DNA of 64,000 nt from Atherix ibis (Eukaryota > Arthropoda > Insecta > Diptera > Athericidae): positions 31,903,212-31,967,211 of the forward strand of contig OY282609.1 in NCBI GenBank assembly GCA_958298945.1. Direction: 5' to 3'. How positions within the stretch are numbered: the first letter of the stretch is position 1; every line of letters starts with the position of its first letter. Under the pieces are notes generated by a model that saw nothing but the letters and a program-made list of their open reading frames with translations, did not search any database and had not been told where the DNA came from. Shown here piece after piece: positions 24,381 through 35,710 of the stretch. Both the position numbers and the translations under genes were made by a program.

Positions 24381-25846
24381 TTTATTTTATGCGCAAATTA
24401 ATTGGGTGCTAGTTTGTTAGTTTTGATAATCAAGAGTATTAAAAATTTTCACTCATTATAATTATTTCCACAAACATTAGGAATTTCTCAGAAAATTGTT
24501 CCAAATATAAAAAACCACCCCCCAACCCCCGCCGCGCTATTCCAACAATTAATTGGATTATTTTTCGGATGAATTTAAAGATTTTTTTTTGTAGAAAAAT
24601 AAATAGAAATGATAAAAATCCGTAAACAATGAATTTAGGTTGAATTTCGGCAATCCCTTCCAACCTGTCATACTGACTCCAGAAACCACATCTTAATCGA
24701 AAGGATGTCAAAGGATGCCAGATAAAAATCGGCCGTCTCCCCATTTCGGTTATTGTCATTCAATTTAGTAGCACGCCTCACCTTTAATTAATTTATAACT
24801 GGAAAGCAGCGCCTACTAATACACGAACACTAAACGAGATTAGGGCTAGACGACCGAATGCCAACCTCAAAAGGTTCTGCATTAATCCTTCACCTTCCTA
24901 ACGATGATACTGTCATCCGGTGTACGTGTCGTGGATTCGTGACTCTGAATAAATGAATGAATAAACATTTCAAGAGCATCGCATCGACACGAACTGTCTA
25001 CAAGCAGATTCTTGCACAGCCTTTGTACCTGTACGGCCCCATCTCCAATTTCCAACAGTGTCTCTAGAGTAGCTGCTAATGCACATTCTATGCAACAAAA
25101 TTATTCAAGGCGAAAAAAAAACAAATGGCTTCCCTCCAATCCTCTTTTTTATATGCGGTTAAAAATAGCTGCACTTGATTTTGATAGCTTGTATTATCGC
25201 TACTCCTTTTTTGTGTACGACAGTTGCACGTTTCCTTCGATTCTATCCAGTCTCTCAATAACCCCCCTTTCCCCTCCACCAGCCTAGAAAAATTATCTTT
25301 TTATTATCCTTATTCATTCTGCCACTGTACCAAATAAAAATAACAATTTCCTATGCTATCCAGTCAGGCCATGTTACCAAAGCCTGACCTGCTCTATCGC
25401 ACCGGAACAGGGGCAATAATCCACCACAAGTCGTGAACGTTGAACGGCGATGGTGTGGTGTGGGATGTTGTGTACACGCACTCTAATCCATTATTGCAAT
25501 TCGATTTTTCTATTTACAGGGCACTATTCAATTCCTGTAACGTTTGGGAATCGTGAAATTGCCAACTTTCCCCATTCCTCCCTCCTCCTCCCCCAACTCC
25601 ACCCTTTTTTTTTTTACTTTGAAAAGAAAAAACTGGAAAAAAACTTCTTTAAAAAAAAAAGGGGAACAAACAGGCAAAAAAAAAATCAACTAAGAAAAAG
25701 TTAATCCGCCGCATACAAAGTGGCGCCAAGTCACCCTCTCTGCCACTTACCCCCGAAAAATTTACCATAAAATTTGCATTTATCCATAAAAGAGTTTTCC
25801 TAAATAAAAATTGTTAATTTTTTTTTTGCTTTTATTATTTTTGCAG
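24381..25846. other. Intron remainder, no gene seen
   Basis: This ends in a good acceptor (TTATTTTTGCAG at 25835-25846). Frames in 25012-25287 and 25450-25704 lack recognisable domains. A pyrimidine-rich tract lies near 25575-25610. Confidence 0.6.
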
Positions 25847-25943
25847 ATATTTTGTACTAACTCGTGACTACTTGCACTGCTTCAAGAGGGCTTCAGGTTC
25901 TGCCGCAGATAGGATTTCGGACATGGGACAGTTCATTTTCAAG
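25847..25943 (+). CDS. PH-domain protein, exon 2 of the supported set
   Basis: A 97-bp exon with acceptor TTGCAG and donor AAG|GTAAGC. It completes the split Arg codon from the previous exon and encodes YFVLTRDYLHCFKRASGSAA then DRISDMGQFIFK. These are the second and third beta strands of the PH fold; KERYFVLT is the classic PH core phrase. It ends in phase 0. The exon is short and well preserved between two large transposon-bearing introns, which argues for selection. Confidence 0.92.
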
Positions 25944-26806
25944 GTAAGCCAAAATGACTATTTGGTTTGTGATGATTTTTAAGATTCCTACTATCCCCAA
26001 AACCCACCAATATTCAACTATCCTTCAAATTTATGGTTTTGATAAATGATGGGAATGATTGGATACGGAATGATTTGATGGACTTTGTACGTGTGCGGGG
26101 GGGTTTGGAGGTATCCCCAAGATGGCTTATTTTAAAAGTGAAAGAAAATTTCGTTTACAATTAATGATGCTGCAAAATCGGATGGACTAAGAAGAAACCA
26201 CCTTTGAAGTGCACTTAATTTTGATTAATAATTTTCAAATACACTCGAATGTGGTACCTGGTTTTTTTTATTTTTGTACCTTCAAATTGTTGATAATTTT
26301 TGAATAGAAAACTTTTTAAGGGGATTTATTTAAAAACCGATTTAGTTGGAATTTAAAGATTTTAATTTTTTTTCTTTTGAGTTTTTTTTTATATTTGGGT
26401 TTAAAGGGGATTTTGGTTTTTGGGTAAAAGCATGTTTTTTTATGAAGCTTGATGGTTGTGGTAGTAAGTGATGATGATAAGTAACGCACTAGTTGTAGGG
26501 GATTCGAACAATATTTTTATTAGGCGAGATTTTACGGCAAATCTCAAATTTGGGCTAGAAAAACAATTTTAAGCTTATTTTGATTTTTGTACTTACTAGC
26601 TTAGAGATCTCCTTCTTGGTAAAATATTACGCCACTTGAAACAAATAATTTTAAGTGGAGTAAAGGTATCCCCAGAAACAAAAACCAAAACTGGTAAGAA
26701 TAGAAATCAAATACCTAATCCTGAAGACTTTTAAGAGAGTAGCTTTTTAAAATCTTTAAAACAAATTTAATTTAAAAAAAAAACGGCTATTATTGAGTGA
26801 AAGATT
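25944..26806. other. Start of the 11.6-kb PH-gene intron
   Basis: AT-rich; a run of eight G lies at 26096-26103. No gene or recognised repeat before the mariner at 26809. Confidence 0.65.
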
Positions 26807-26808
26807 TA

Positions 26809-28035
26809 CAAGGTGTATAAGCTTAAATCCGTTGTTTTTGTAGTCAAAAACAAATTTATTCAAATTATTTGCCCTCGCTAGCTACACATTTTTCCCATCT
26901 CTCGGGCAATTTGTGGATACTACGCCAAAAAAATTCCTTCTCTTTCGAGGCAAACCACTCATCAAGCCATTTACGGACGTCTTCATAAGAATCAAAGTGC
27001 TGCTCACCGAGCGCGTGGTCCATCGACGATAACAGGTGGTAGGCGAAAGGGGCTAGGTCTGATGAATAACCGGGGTGGGGTAGCACCTCCCAGTTGAATG
27101 TCTCCAAGTGGTTTTGGACCATTTTTTACGTGTGCGATGGTGCGTTGTCATGGAGTAAAATCAGCTTGTCATGTCTTTGTTGATAATCCATCCTTTTCTC
27201 ACGCAGAGCACGGTGTATTTGATCAGTTGTTGGTGGTAGCGGTGGGCATTGACAGTTTCACCAGGTTTCAACATCTCATAGTAGACAATACCCTGCTGAT
27301 CCCACCAAACGCCCAGCATCGTCTTCCGTCCGAAGCGATTTGGTCTTGGGGAAGATGTTGATGGTAAGCCGGGATTAACCCACGATTTCTTGCGTTTAAA
27401 AGTCTCGAAATATATCCAGTTTTCATCACCTGTTACAATCCGATGCATGAACGACTTTCTTTTTTGTCTGGCGATCAAGATTTCGCATGTGTTTTGGCGT
27501 CGTTCCATCTGCCTATCGTTCAATTCATGCGACACCCATTTTCCGATCTTATCAATTGTCCTCATGGCACGCAGACTCATGGAAATGGCTGGTTGAGTAA
27601 CACCCAATTGCTCCGCGAGCATTTTTTGCGATTGGGTATCGTCTTCGTCCAAAAGAGCCTGCAATTGATGGTCCTCAATCTTCCTAGGCCTATTTTCACG
27701 CTTCTTCTCCCACAAGTCAAAATTTCCGTCTTTGAACCGACGAAACCAATCTCGGCAAGTTGTTTCCGATAAAAGCACTGTCACCATAGTCCTCCATACA
27801 CATTTGATGCGATTCGGTAGCCGATTTCTTTAAATTGAAGCAGAAAAGCAGAACTTCCCGCATATGCTCTTTTTCTGGCACAAAACAAGACATGATTACC
27901 AAAGGAAAAATTGCTGACAATGTGCACTGATTAATGTTGACAGATGTCAAACTCATAAAAAAAAAGTATGGCGTGTCCATGGTAGCTTAATACGCTCACT
28001 CACGCCATCTATGACCAAACAGCGGATTTACCTGG
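26809..28035 (-). mobile_element. Second Mos1-like mariner, inactive
   Basis: It is flanked by TA at 26807-26808 and 28036-28037 and is about 1,227 bp. The left terminus reads CAAGGTGTATAAGCTTAAAT. The right terminus has lost about ten bases, reading CAGCGGATTTACCTGG. Transposase starts at 27892 (MSCFVPEKEHMREVLL), shifts frame near 27770, runs open for about 200 residues (RFKDGNFDLWEKKRENRP to WWDQQGIVYYEMLKPGETVN), shifts again near 27180 and ends with HKLPERWEKCVASEGK at 26865. The first catalytic region TGDENWIYFE is intact. Relative to the copy at 21055 it carries about 35 extra bases at 27975-28010, close to the right end. Orientation is opposite to the host gene. Confidence 0.92.
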
Positions 28036-28037
28036 TA

Positions 28038-29645
28038 AACAAAAAAATTCATTCACAATTATTGTTATTACATCGAAAGACTCAATTATAAAGCAGATTA
28101 TTAATGTAAACAGACACACTTAAATTAGCCGATGACATATAAGCGAAGAAGATTAAAGATGAGATTTTCGATATTTTGAAGCTGTCAGAGCTCTAGAAGA
28201 GCGATGATGATTGGAACGGATGTACATACACCTTTTTAAGGTGAAAGTATCAAGAAAGAAAGAAAACACATCAGAGGAAGTAAACACTGCCATTTCTGGG
28301 AATGTGTACTGTAAGTGGTGAGTGGTGGAAGTGCAAGTGGAATATGACATCAGCAACTGGTGAAAAGAAATTTCATATTTGGTGACAGCAGGTGAACAAC
28401 TTGAGTCCAACTCGAATAATACCTTTCACCTTTCCCCCTCCTCGTCCATCCGTTCGGTATGCTAAAGAAATCCGTTCTTACTGCATTTGGCGAGAAGTGT
28501 GCGACTCTTGTCGACGTGATTTCGGAAGATGGCCACCGTTAATTTTCAGAAAGTCTTTCCGCATACGCTTAACGGATTTGAATGGATTTCCTTCCTTCTT
28601 CGCTAAAGTTCAAGCACCATCGCTGTTAGTTATAAACACTTGACTTTTCATCATCATCGATTCACTTTACGTCGTTGGTGTCGTCTGCATACGTGTATAA
28701 GCCACTCACTCGTCTAAGTGTATTCTTAGGTGTAGTAGAACTCACCTGTAGATTTAAATTCGTATCACTTCTACGTGAGCGCGTCTCAAGATTAAAACTA
28801 TACCTCAAAGTTGGGACGAACTCCATTTGAAGGGGGGTAGAGGTGGGAAACAAAACAATAAACTTTTAGGGATGAATGAAAACCATAAGAAACAGGAACT
28901 CTTTATGCGGACAAATTTTAGAAAAAACGAGTATATGATGAGTGGCCATAAATATAAAATGTGCGAACAGTTTTTGTGAGGAGAAGAGTTAGGAATATTA
29001 TAATCCATAGAGGAAGAGAAGTTCAAAAGCGATATTGGCATGCTAATGGGATCTGGGAAGACTCACAAAGAAAGCGGAACGTGGCCAAATCGCATTGTTT
29101 TATTATGCACGAACCATAACCGTTGATATTTGCCATTTGCAATTAAATTCGATTTTTAGTGTTAATTAATAAGTTGAATCATCGCCAGAATTTACTCATC
29201 CATGCAAATAGTGTTTTTTCCACTAGAAGTTTTTTCTTTTATTTTAAACCGTAATTAATTCCGGATAAGTGGCATTTGATACAGGCTAACTGATGATACA
29301 GGTAACGCGAAGGTGGTAATTGAAAAGAATCTGAAATCAATAAAATCCATTCAAAATCGATTGAATATCGGGCATCATTTGGCATTTTATGTTTTCAACA
29401 CCATCCAATGGAATATATGGAAAATTTGTTGATAGGGGTTAAGGGGGAGGTGGTGCTTATGGTACTGTTTGTAAGCATTTTCAATAGGCTGCCATTTACT
29501 GAGAATTTTCTTCTTTTTTTATTTAAAAAAAAATAACTGCATACTAAAATTTAAATAAAAGCAGAAAATATAAAGAAAAAAATGGCAGCATAAAATATTC
29601 ACAATTAATTAAAATTTAACTAAAATAATAAAAGTTCAAAATAGT
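28038..29645. other. Intronic DNA, no gene seen
   Basis: No conserved frame was recognised. The frame at 28392-28643 is Arg/Pro/Phe-rich without domain signature. Possible LINE 3' text on the minus strand begins near 29660. Confidence 0.5.
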
Positions 29646-29649
29646 CAGT

Positions 29650-29930
29650 TTTACTTTTCAAAATGGCCATGAGGCCATGGGTTAGATGGAATCGATCTTT
29701 GGTTAGTGGGACGCAGAAGTTTGGGGTGGTAAGAAATTTGTGGAGTATGTTAAGTGGTTTTAAAATGCAAAGGTTCGGAAAAAAGGTTTTAGCGGATTTA
29801 GAAAAAAAATGTTGAGTAAGCTGACATTCCAGAAGACGAGGGGGGATGGTGAGTTCAGCTGTCCAGAAAATGGTGGGAGATGTGAGCAGCGTGAATTCGG
29901 AATAGAAAATTATTTTTGAAAGCAAAAAAA
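29650..29930 (-). mobile_element. Possible LINE 3'-end fragment (minus strand)
   Basis: The minus strand carries CCATGGCCTCATGGCCATTT near 29660-29685, like the 3' phrase of the relics near 2760 and 37280. No reading frame is preserved. The match is short. Confidence 0.3.
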
Positions 29931-29959
29931 AATAATTTTCCTGAGCAGCTTCCGTGACA

Positions 29960-31138
29960 AAAATGTTGGGAAGATTGTCTAGTAGACTGGTTCCCTTCAA
30001 ATTCTGAGTAGCTTCCGTGCCCAAAATTTTAGTAATGTTGTCGAGTAGACTGGTTCCCTTCGAATTCTGAGCAGGTTCCGTTCCCACAATTTTATAAGCT
30101 TGTCGAGTAGACAGGTTCCCTGTGAATTCTGAGCAGCTTCCGTTCCCAAAATTTTGCAAACTTGTCGAGTAGACGCGTTCCCTGCGAATTCTGAGCAGGT
30201 TCCATGCCCGAAATTTTGGTAAGCTTATCGAGTAGGCTGGTTTCCTAAGAATTCTAAGCAGCTTCCGTTCCCAAAATTTTGTTAAGGTTGTCGAGTAGAA
30301 TGGGTCCCTGCGAATTCTGAGCAGCTTCCGTTCCCAAAATTGTGGTGAGGTTGTCGAATAGACTGGTTCCCTGCAAATTCTGAACAGCTTTCGTTCCCAA
30401 AATTTTGGTGAGGTTGTCGAGTAGAATGGGTCCCTGCGAATTCTGAGAAGGTTCCGTTCCCAAAATTTTGGTAAGGTGGTCGAGGAGACTGGTTCCTTGC
30501 GAATTCTGAGCAGGTTCCGCTCCCACGATTTTGCAAGCTTGTCGAGTAGACAGGTTCCCTGTGAATTCTGAGCAGCTTCCGTTCCCAAAATTTTGGTAAG
30601 GTTGTCGAGTAGAATGAGTTCCTGTGAATTCTGAGCAGGTTCCATGCCCGAAATTTTGGTAAGCTTATCGAGTAGGCTGGTTTCCTACGAATTCTAAGCA
30701 GCTTCCGTTCCCAAAATGTTGGTAAGGTTTAAGAGTAGACTGGTTCTCTCCGAATTCTGAGCAGCTTCTGTGCCCAAAATTTTGGTAAGGTTGTCTAGTA
30801 GACTGGTTCCCTTCAAATTCTGAGTAGCTTCAGTGCCCAAATTTTAGTAATGTTGTCGAGTAGACTGGTTCCCTTCGAATTCTGAGCAGGTTCCGTTCCC
30901 AACATTTTGGTAAGGTTGTCGAGTAGAATGAGTTCCTGTGAATTCTGAGCAGGTTCCATGCCCGAAATTTTGGTAAGCTTATCGAGTAGGCTGGTTTCCT
31001 ACGAATTCTAAGCAGCTTCCGTTCCCAAAATTGTGGAGAGATTGTAGAGTAGACTGGTTCTCTGCAAATTTTAAGCAGCTTCCATTCCCACAATTTTGTT
31101 AAAGTTGTCGAGTAGACTGGTTCTGGGCAGCTTCCATA
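29960..31138. repeat. 63-bp minisatellite, about 18-19 units
   Basis: The landmark GAATTCTGAGCAGCTTCC or a variant recurs roughly every 63 bp from about 29999 to 31128. Because 63 is a multiple of three, minus-strand frames stay open for long stretches. One frame (30645 down to 29620, 341 codons) gives a 21-residue repeat of the type FWERNLLRIRRDPFYSTTSPK, and the other two minus frames give further open repeats. Larger blocks repeat within the array: about 30598-30717 matches 30912-31031 (five units apart), and about 29975-30066 resembles 30785-30876. The open frame is better explained by unit length than by a protein. Confidence 0.9.
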
Positions 31139-31373
31139 CGGCAAGTTAGGAGTTTAGCCAAATATTCTTCCGTCGAGCTATTTTTTCATATTCGAAGGTA
31201 GTAAATAGTCGCTGGGGGCTAAATCTGCCGAATATGGTAGTTACGGAAGCAATTCGTATCCTTTCTTATAGAATTTTACTATGGTCTTGATGCAAGATAA
31301 TTTTTTTCTCCGCCAAATACGGATGTTTCCTTTTGATTTCATTATGGAACTTGTCTAATAATCCCGTATAATA

Positions 31374-32641
31374 CGAGGGTCGTTCAATAAGTCCTTAGAA
31401 AAAGATGGGAAATTATTTTTCAACATAATCTCCTTTTAGCTCTATACACTTTTCCAACCGTTTTTCCAAAATTTTTATACCGTCCAAAAAATAGGATTTC
31501 GGAAGTTCTGCAAAATATTCATCCGTTTGAGCAATGACGTCCTCGTTGGAAGTGAACCGACGTCCGCCAAGCCATTTCTTCAGATTGGGGAAAAGAAAAT
31601 AGTCACTCGGGGCCAAATCTGGTGAATAAGCGGGATGCTGCAACAATTCCATTCTCAATTCCACAATTTTGGCCATGGAAACAGTGCAGGTGTGCACACG
31701 CGCATTATCCTGATGCAAGAGGATTTTTTTCTTCTTCAGATCGGGGCGTTTCTCTTTGATTTCCTCGCTCAACCGTTGCAATAACGACGCGTAATACGCT
31801 GCTGTTATTGTTTTTCCTTTTTCCAAGTAGTCGATAAAAATGATGCCCTGCGAATCCCAAAAGACCGTGGGCATCACCTTGCCGGCCGATGGCACAGTTT
31901 TTGCCTTCTTCGGAGCCCGTTCACCCTTGAAAATCCACTGTGATGACTGTCTCTTCATTTCTGGAGTATAGTAGTGTATCCAGGTTTCGTCCATAGTGAC
32001 ATATCGACGAAAGAATTCGGCAGGATTGCGATGAAAGAGTGCCAACATAGCCTCAGAGTCCACTGCACGATTGCGCTTATTCTCCTCTGAGAGCAAACGC
32101 GGCACCCATCTTGCCGAAATTTTGTTCACAGACAATTTTTCATGCAAAATTGAAGCGACTTTACCTTGTGATATGCCCGTGGCCTCAACTAATTCGCGCA
32201 CTTTAATTCGCCGATCGTTCAAAATCAGATCGTGGATTTTGTCGATGATTTCAGGAGTAGACACCTCAACTGGGCGTCCTGAAGGATGTTCATCTTTTGT
32301 GGATCAACGGCCACGTTTAAATTCATTCACCCAATTGTAAACCGTCGCAAACACAGGTGCAGATGTGCCATGAACTGCATCCAACTCGGCTTTGATTTCT
32401 TTCGGGCTTAAGCCTTTCAAATGGAGATGTTTGATGACAGCCCTAAACTCGCTTTTTTCCATTATTATGCACAAATAAATGTCGTTAACTTTAGTCGACG
32501 ATAGAAATTGACCTACGCTATAGATCGAGCTGAAATGTTGACAGCTTTCCTGTCGATAATGCTACTTACAAAAAAAAAATCTTTACCGACACTACGAGCG
32601 CAATTTCTTGGATTTTCTAAGGACTTATTGAACGACCCTCG
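31374..32641 (-). mobile_element. Young DD34D mariner, near intact, 29-bp perfect termini
   Basis: A 1,268-bp element flanked by TA at 31372-31373 and 32642-32643. The first 29 bases (CGAGGGTCGTTCAATAAGTC onward) and the last 29 are perfect inverted repeats. It holds one transposase gene on the minus strand with a single premature stop. The flanking sequence is another, more decayed mariner. The long identical termini and near-complete gene mark it as the youngest-looking transposon here. The family resembles vertumnana-type mariners, by recollection. Confidence 0.93.
31413..32462 (-). pseudogene. Mariner transposase with one nonsense codon
   Basis: The frame runs from ATG at 32462 (MEKSEFRAVIKHLHLKGLSP) to a stop at 31413-31415, 349 codons, close to the usual mariner length of about 345-350. 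Only codon 53 is broken: TGA in place of an expected sense codon, probably CGA, between KRGR and STKDEHPSGRPVEV. Visible in order are an N-terminal helix-turn-helix region, RWVPRLLSEENKRNR (WVPxxL linker motif), MDETWIHYY with the first Asp, HQDNARVHT with the second, and YSPDLAPSDYFLF with the third. The spacing between the last two is 34, giving DD34D. The C-terminus is KCIELKGDYVEK. Translation from an internal start would lack the DNA-binding domain. Confidence 0.93.
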
Positions 32642-33205
32642 TACTATCCTGTTATCCTTTTGTATAATATTTATTAATATAGTCGTTTAAGATTATACCA
32701 CGTGCGTCCCAGAAAACAGGAGCTATAACCTTTTCTGCCGATGGAAGCGTTTTTGTCTTCTTCAGTGCACATTCGTTAGTAGAAGTCCATTGTTTTGAGT
32801 GAACTTTTCTTTCTGGTGAATGTATTATTCATCAACAGGTTCATAATTGATGCAAAAATTCATTTAGATTACGCTTAAAAATGTCCAAATACTCCATTGA
32901 AGTCGACAATAGCTTTCCCATACCCAAAAATTCCTATAAATTTGTTTTCACGTTATTTGGAGATATTTTCCATGTCAGCTACCTCATACACTTCCATTCG
33001 ACGTTCTTTCAAAACAATATCGTGGTGAGGAGTCCCCATTTTACTTTTCAAGCTTGGTTTTGGTTTCAGATACTGTTTTTTTCCTCAAAATACGAAACAC
33101 GCTTTTTTTCATATTAACAAAAAAACACAAAGCTTGGCTATCTTTGAAGTAACCAATGACTTATCATATTGCCCTCGTATTTATACCCGAAGGCTCTGAA
33201 CGTGC

Positions 33206-33296
33206 CACATATGCGTTAGCATAGAGATAACGATTGCAATGTGGTGCAATCGTTATCTCTATGCTAACGCATATGTGCGTTAGCATACAGATAACG
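33206..33296. repeat. Perfect inverted repeat, 33-bp arms, 6-nt loop
   Basis: Arms 33206-33238 and 33245-33277 are exact complements, beginning CACATATGCGTTAGC. A third partial copy in the right-arm orientation's opposite sense follows at 33276-33296 (TGCGTTAGCATACAGATAAC). Overlapping open frames here are by-products of the palindrome. Confidence 0.93.
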
Positions 33297-33299
33297 TGT

Positions 33300-34860
33300 G
33301 ATGACTCAATTGGTAAGGGTGGTGAGCGGAGTATCCTTGGTTTTGTGTTGCACCGATTTGGGCAGATGAATTGGAGAAAACCACATGCATTCGAAAAGTC
33401 GACTGTAAAAGTGCTTTTACAAAACTTATGCTGAGCAAGCGAATTAATCCAGACGCCTGTGGCAAAAGCCGCTGGGATTCTGCTTCCAATGGTAGTTGGA
33501 CTCATGGCTGCTTTCTGGCCTGTCAACATCGCTTAAATTTGGACGATAGTTCATTATGCTCTTATTGTGTTTTAAGATCCTGCTTAAAAAGTCATTTATG
33601 GCAGACGAAGACGAAGTAAGCTGCACCTTCGATCAATTGGTGATATCAGCTAGGATTCGCAGGAGCTGATGGCCTGAACTTATGGCAAAACTGAGACGCC
33701 TGGAATTGTTTGATTCGGAGTCATCGATATGACCTTAAAATACGTAAGAACGTAGCAGGATACCTTAGCATCGATATTGAGCTTACCCAAAACTTCGGAA
33801 GCTATCGATGATTTTGGTAAATCTTTAAAACGTAGGACACAAGCATCGCTTATGAAAGTTAAATTTACTCGATAATAAACAAGAACGATTGCCGTTGAAT
33901 GAAAATTGATCTTTAACTTAGCAAAACCAGTGAATCCAAAGAAAAATTGTTCAAAATATTATCAACTATTTTTTTTGTCTGCACAGAAAACAGGAATTTT
34001 AATGAAAAATACAAAATGTAAATGGCTTTGAAGATTTCTTATAGATTTTTTTTTTGGATTAAGATTTTAGGGGATATTGAGCAGTACTCGAATTGATAGC
34101 ATTCTTGAAGCACAATTTTGTTATCAGTTTTTCCATAGCACGCTCGCCCTCGTACCATGTGAGAACAGGTAGAAGGAATGTCTTCTTGATGGTAATTCAT
34201 ATTTCAAGTGTGGGCGTAGTAATATTTAATTCATAATCGTCCAAAATGTATGTTGATGGTCATGATTATAAATTTAATATGTTGACATCGACCAGTGATT
34301 ATTAGTAATACTTTCGCTTAAGCAAACTTACATGTGGGAATTATCCAGATATTACTACAGAGGTGTTGTTTGATAGTCCAGGATCTTTCAAAGGCTAATC
34401 AATAAATGGATATGACAGTATTGACCTGTTGATCCGAATTCAAGCCCGCTCTGACCATATTAAAACCTCCAAAAGACAATTGCAAAATCGCGTTCTCACT
34501 TGAGCAAAGTACGAAATAATTCTCGAACCGAATCGTGCCTAAAATCGATAATGGCTGAAAGTATATTTAAATTAAAAACTTATCTTCGGCTTCTACGACA
34601 ATAAAAACTGTTTCATAATTTCTTCCATGCGGTCTTCACCAGGAAAATACCCACAAAAAAATTCTACAAAAAATTACAATATTTTTCTTTAAAAAAATTA
34701 TAAATTTCAAAATTTCTCTTCTTTTACCGTTGAGAAACTGGCAAAAGTTAATTTTTTAATTCCTTACGCCAGGCAAGCACAAGGTATCTTTTACAGTAGA
34801 ATGGTGAAGCTCCCTACATGGAAGCTCCCTGTTACGGTTCCTAAATTAACACGACAACTT
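33300..34860. other. Intronic DNA with a possible LINE C-terminal scrap
   Basis: Around 33450-33600 the plus frame reads SWTHGCFLACQHRLNLDDSS and then SLCSYCVL. This faintly resembles the C-terminal zinc region of LINE polyproteins that follows the reverse transcriptase. Nothing else was recognised. Confidence 0.3.
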
Positions 34861-34869
34861 TCTCAACGT

Positions 34870-35710
34870 CTGGTGTGCTCTATACTATCGACCAGTCAAA
34901 GGATTGCACCAGACTTTCCCGGTGGACTCTATCTTTACTGAAATTGGCCGAAAGCCTATCTTAAAAAATGTTAATAATTGATGCTTAAACCTAATCTATG
35001 AAGACCCTTGCGTCCCAAATTATCGTCCTCATAATCTTTTAAAACAAGCTAGGAAAGGTAATCGTCCACTCTTTCTGTGGTTAGCAAGGATGAGGATGTC
35101 AACGGCAATAAATGGATTCAAAATATTAGCATTAAAAATCCCGAGATCAAGTGTGAATTCTTTCCAAATAAAGGTTGCTCTTTTCATGTCGAACTGTGGG
35201 CAATTGTAAATGTAATTAATCTCCCTTAACAACTGCGCAACAATTAAAATTTTAAATTGCAGTAGCGAGGGCAGCTCTATACTATCCTCTGCCTACTGTG
35301 GCTCCGAACTTGCTGCATTTCACATTTTTGGCCATACTTTGACATATGGACTGGGCCGACGCATGGGCCAAACATCAACAAATCCGTATACTCAACAAGT
35401 CCAAAATTTTTGACGCATGGGTCAAACATCAACAAATCCGTCTACTCAACAAGTCCAAAAAACCATTCCCCATGTTTTAAATTTTGAATAGGACTCCATC
35501 CATAATGGAGTACCTAAATCCAACAACTTTTTTTCAAGTACGCTTTTCAATTTTCTCAGACAATTAAATCACTTCCAATGCTTCAAGTTATTAACGGCCA
35601 GTTGAATTAGAGCAGCCCACGATGCCAACTGACACGTAGGATGATGTTTCTAAACGACCTCATACTCGTGGCGCTACAAAGTGGCTCCTGGCACATATCG
35701 TAACAAACAA
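34870..35710. mobile_element. Decayed LINE-like relic, third dispersed copy
   Basis: It contains CGAACTGTGGGCAAT near 35190, matching GTGAACTGTGGGCAATC near 2293 in part, and a tail region like that at 8450-8650 and 2640-2790. Frames are broken. A 54-bp tandem duplication lies inside at 35358-35465. Confidence 0.35.
35358..35465. repeat. 54-bp tandem duplication
   Basis: GACGCATGGG[C/T]CAAACATCA begins at 35358 and again at 35412 and continues through CTCAACAAGTCCAAAA in both copies. Few differences are visible, so it is fairly recent. Confidence 0.85.

Larger units (their letters stand above)
31146..33115 (-). mobile_element. Older mariner, split by a younger mariner
   Basis: Flanks 31146-31370 and 32644-33115 read as two halves of one decayed mariner on the minus strand. 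The left half resembles the C-terminal half of the inner transposase (text matching the region of its 31535-31790). The right half resembles the middle and N-terminal region, for example a block like KKTKTLPSAEKVIAPVFWDA near 32710-32770. The inner element at 31374-32641 separates them. No intact frame and no clear outer termini were found. Confidence 0.65.

Noticed and set aside
29620..30645. 341-codon minus-strand open frame
   Set aside because: It is produced by a 63-bp repeat whose length is a multiple of three; other frames of the same repeat are open too, and its non-repeat part has no recognised domain.
33164..33529. Open frames on both strands around 33.2-33.5 kb
   Set aside because: They span the perfect palindrome at 33206-33277, which generates mirrored frames; no family signature is present.
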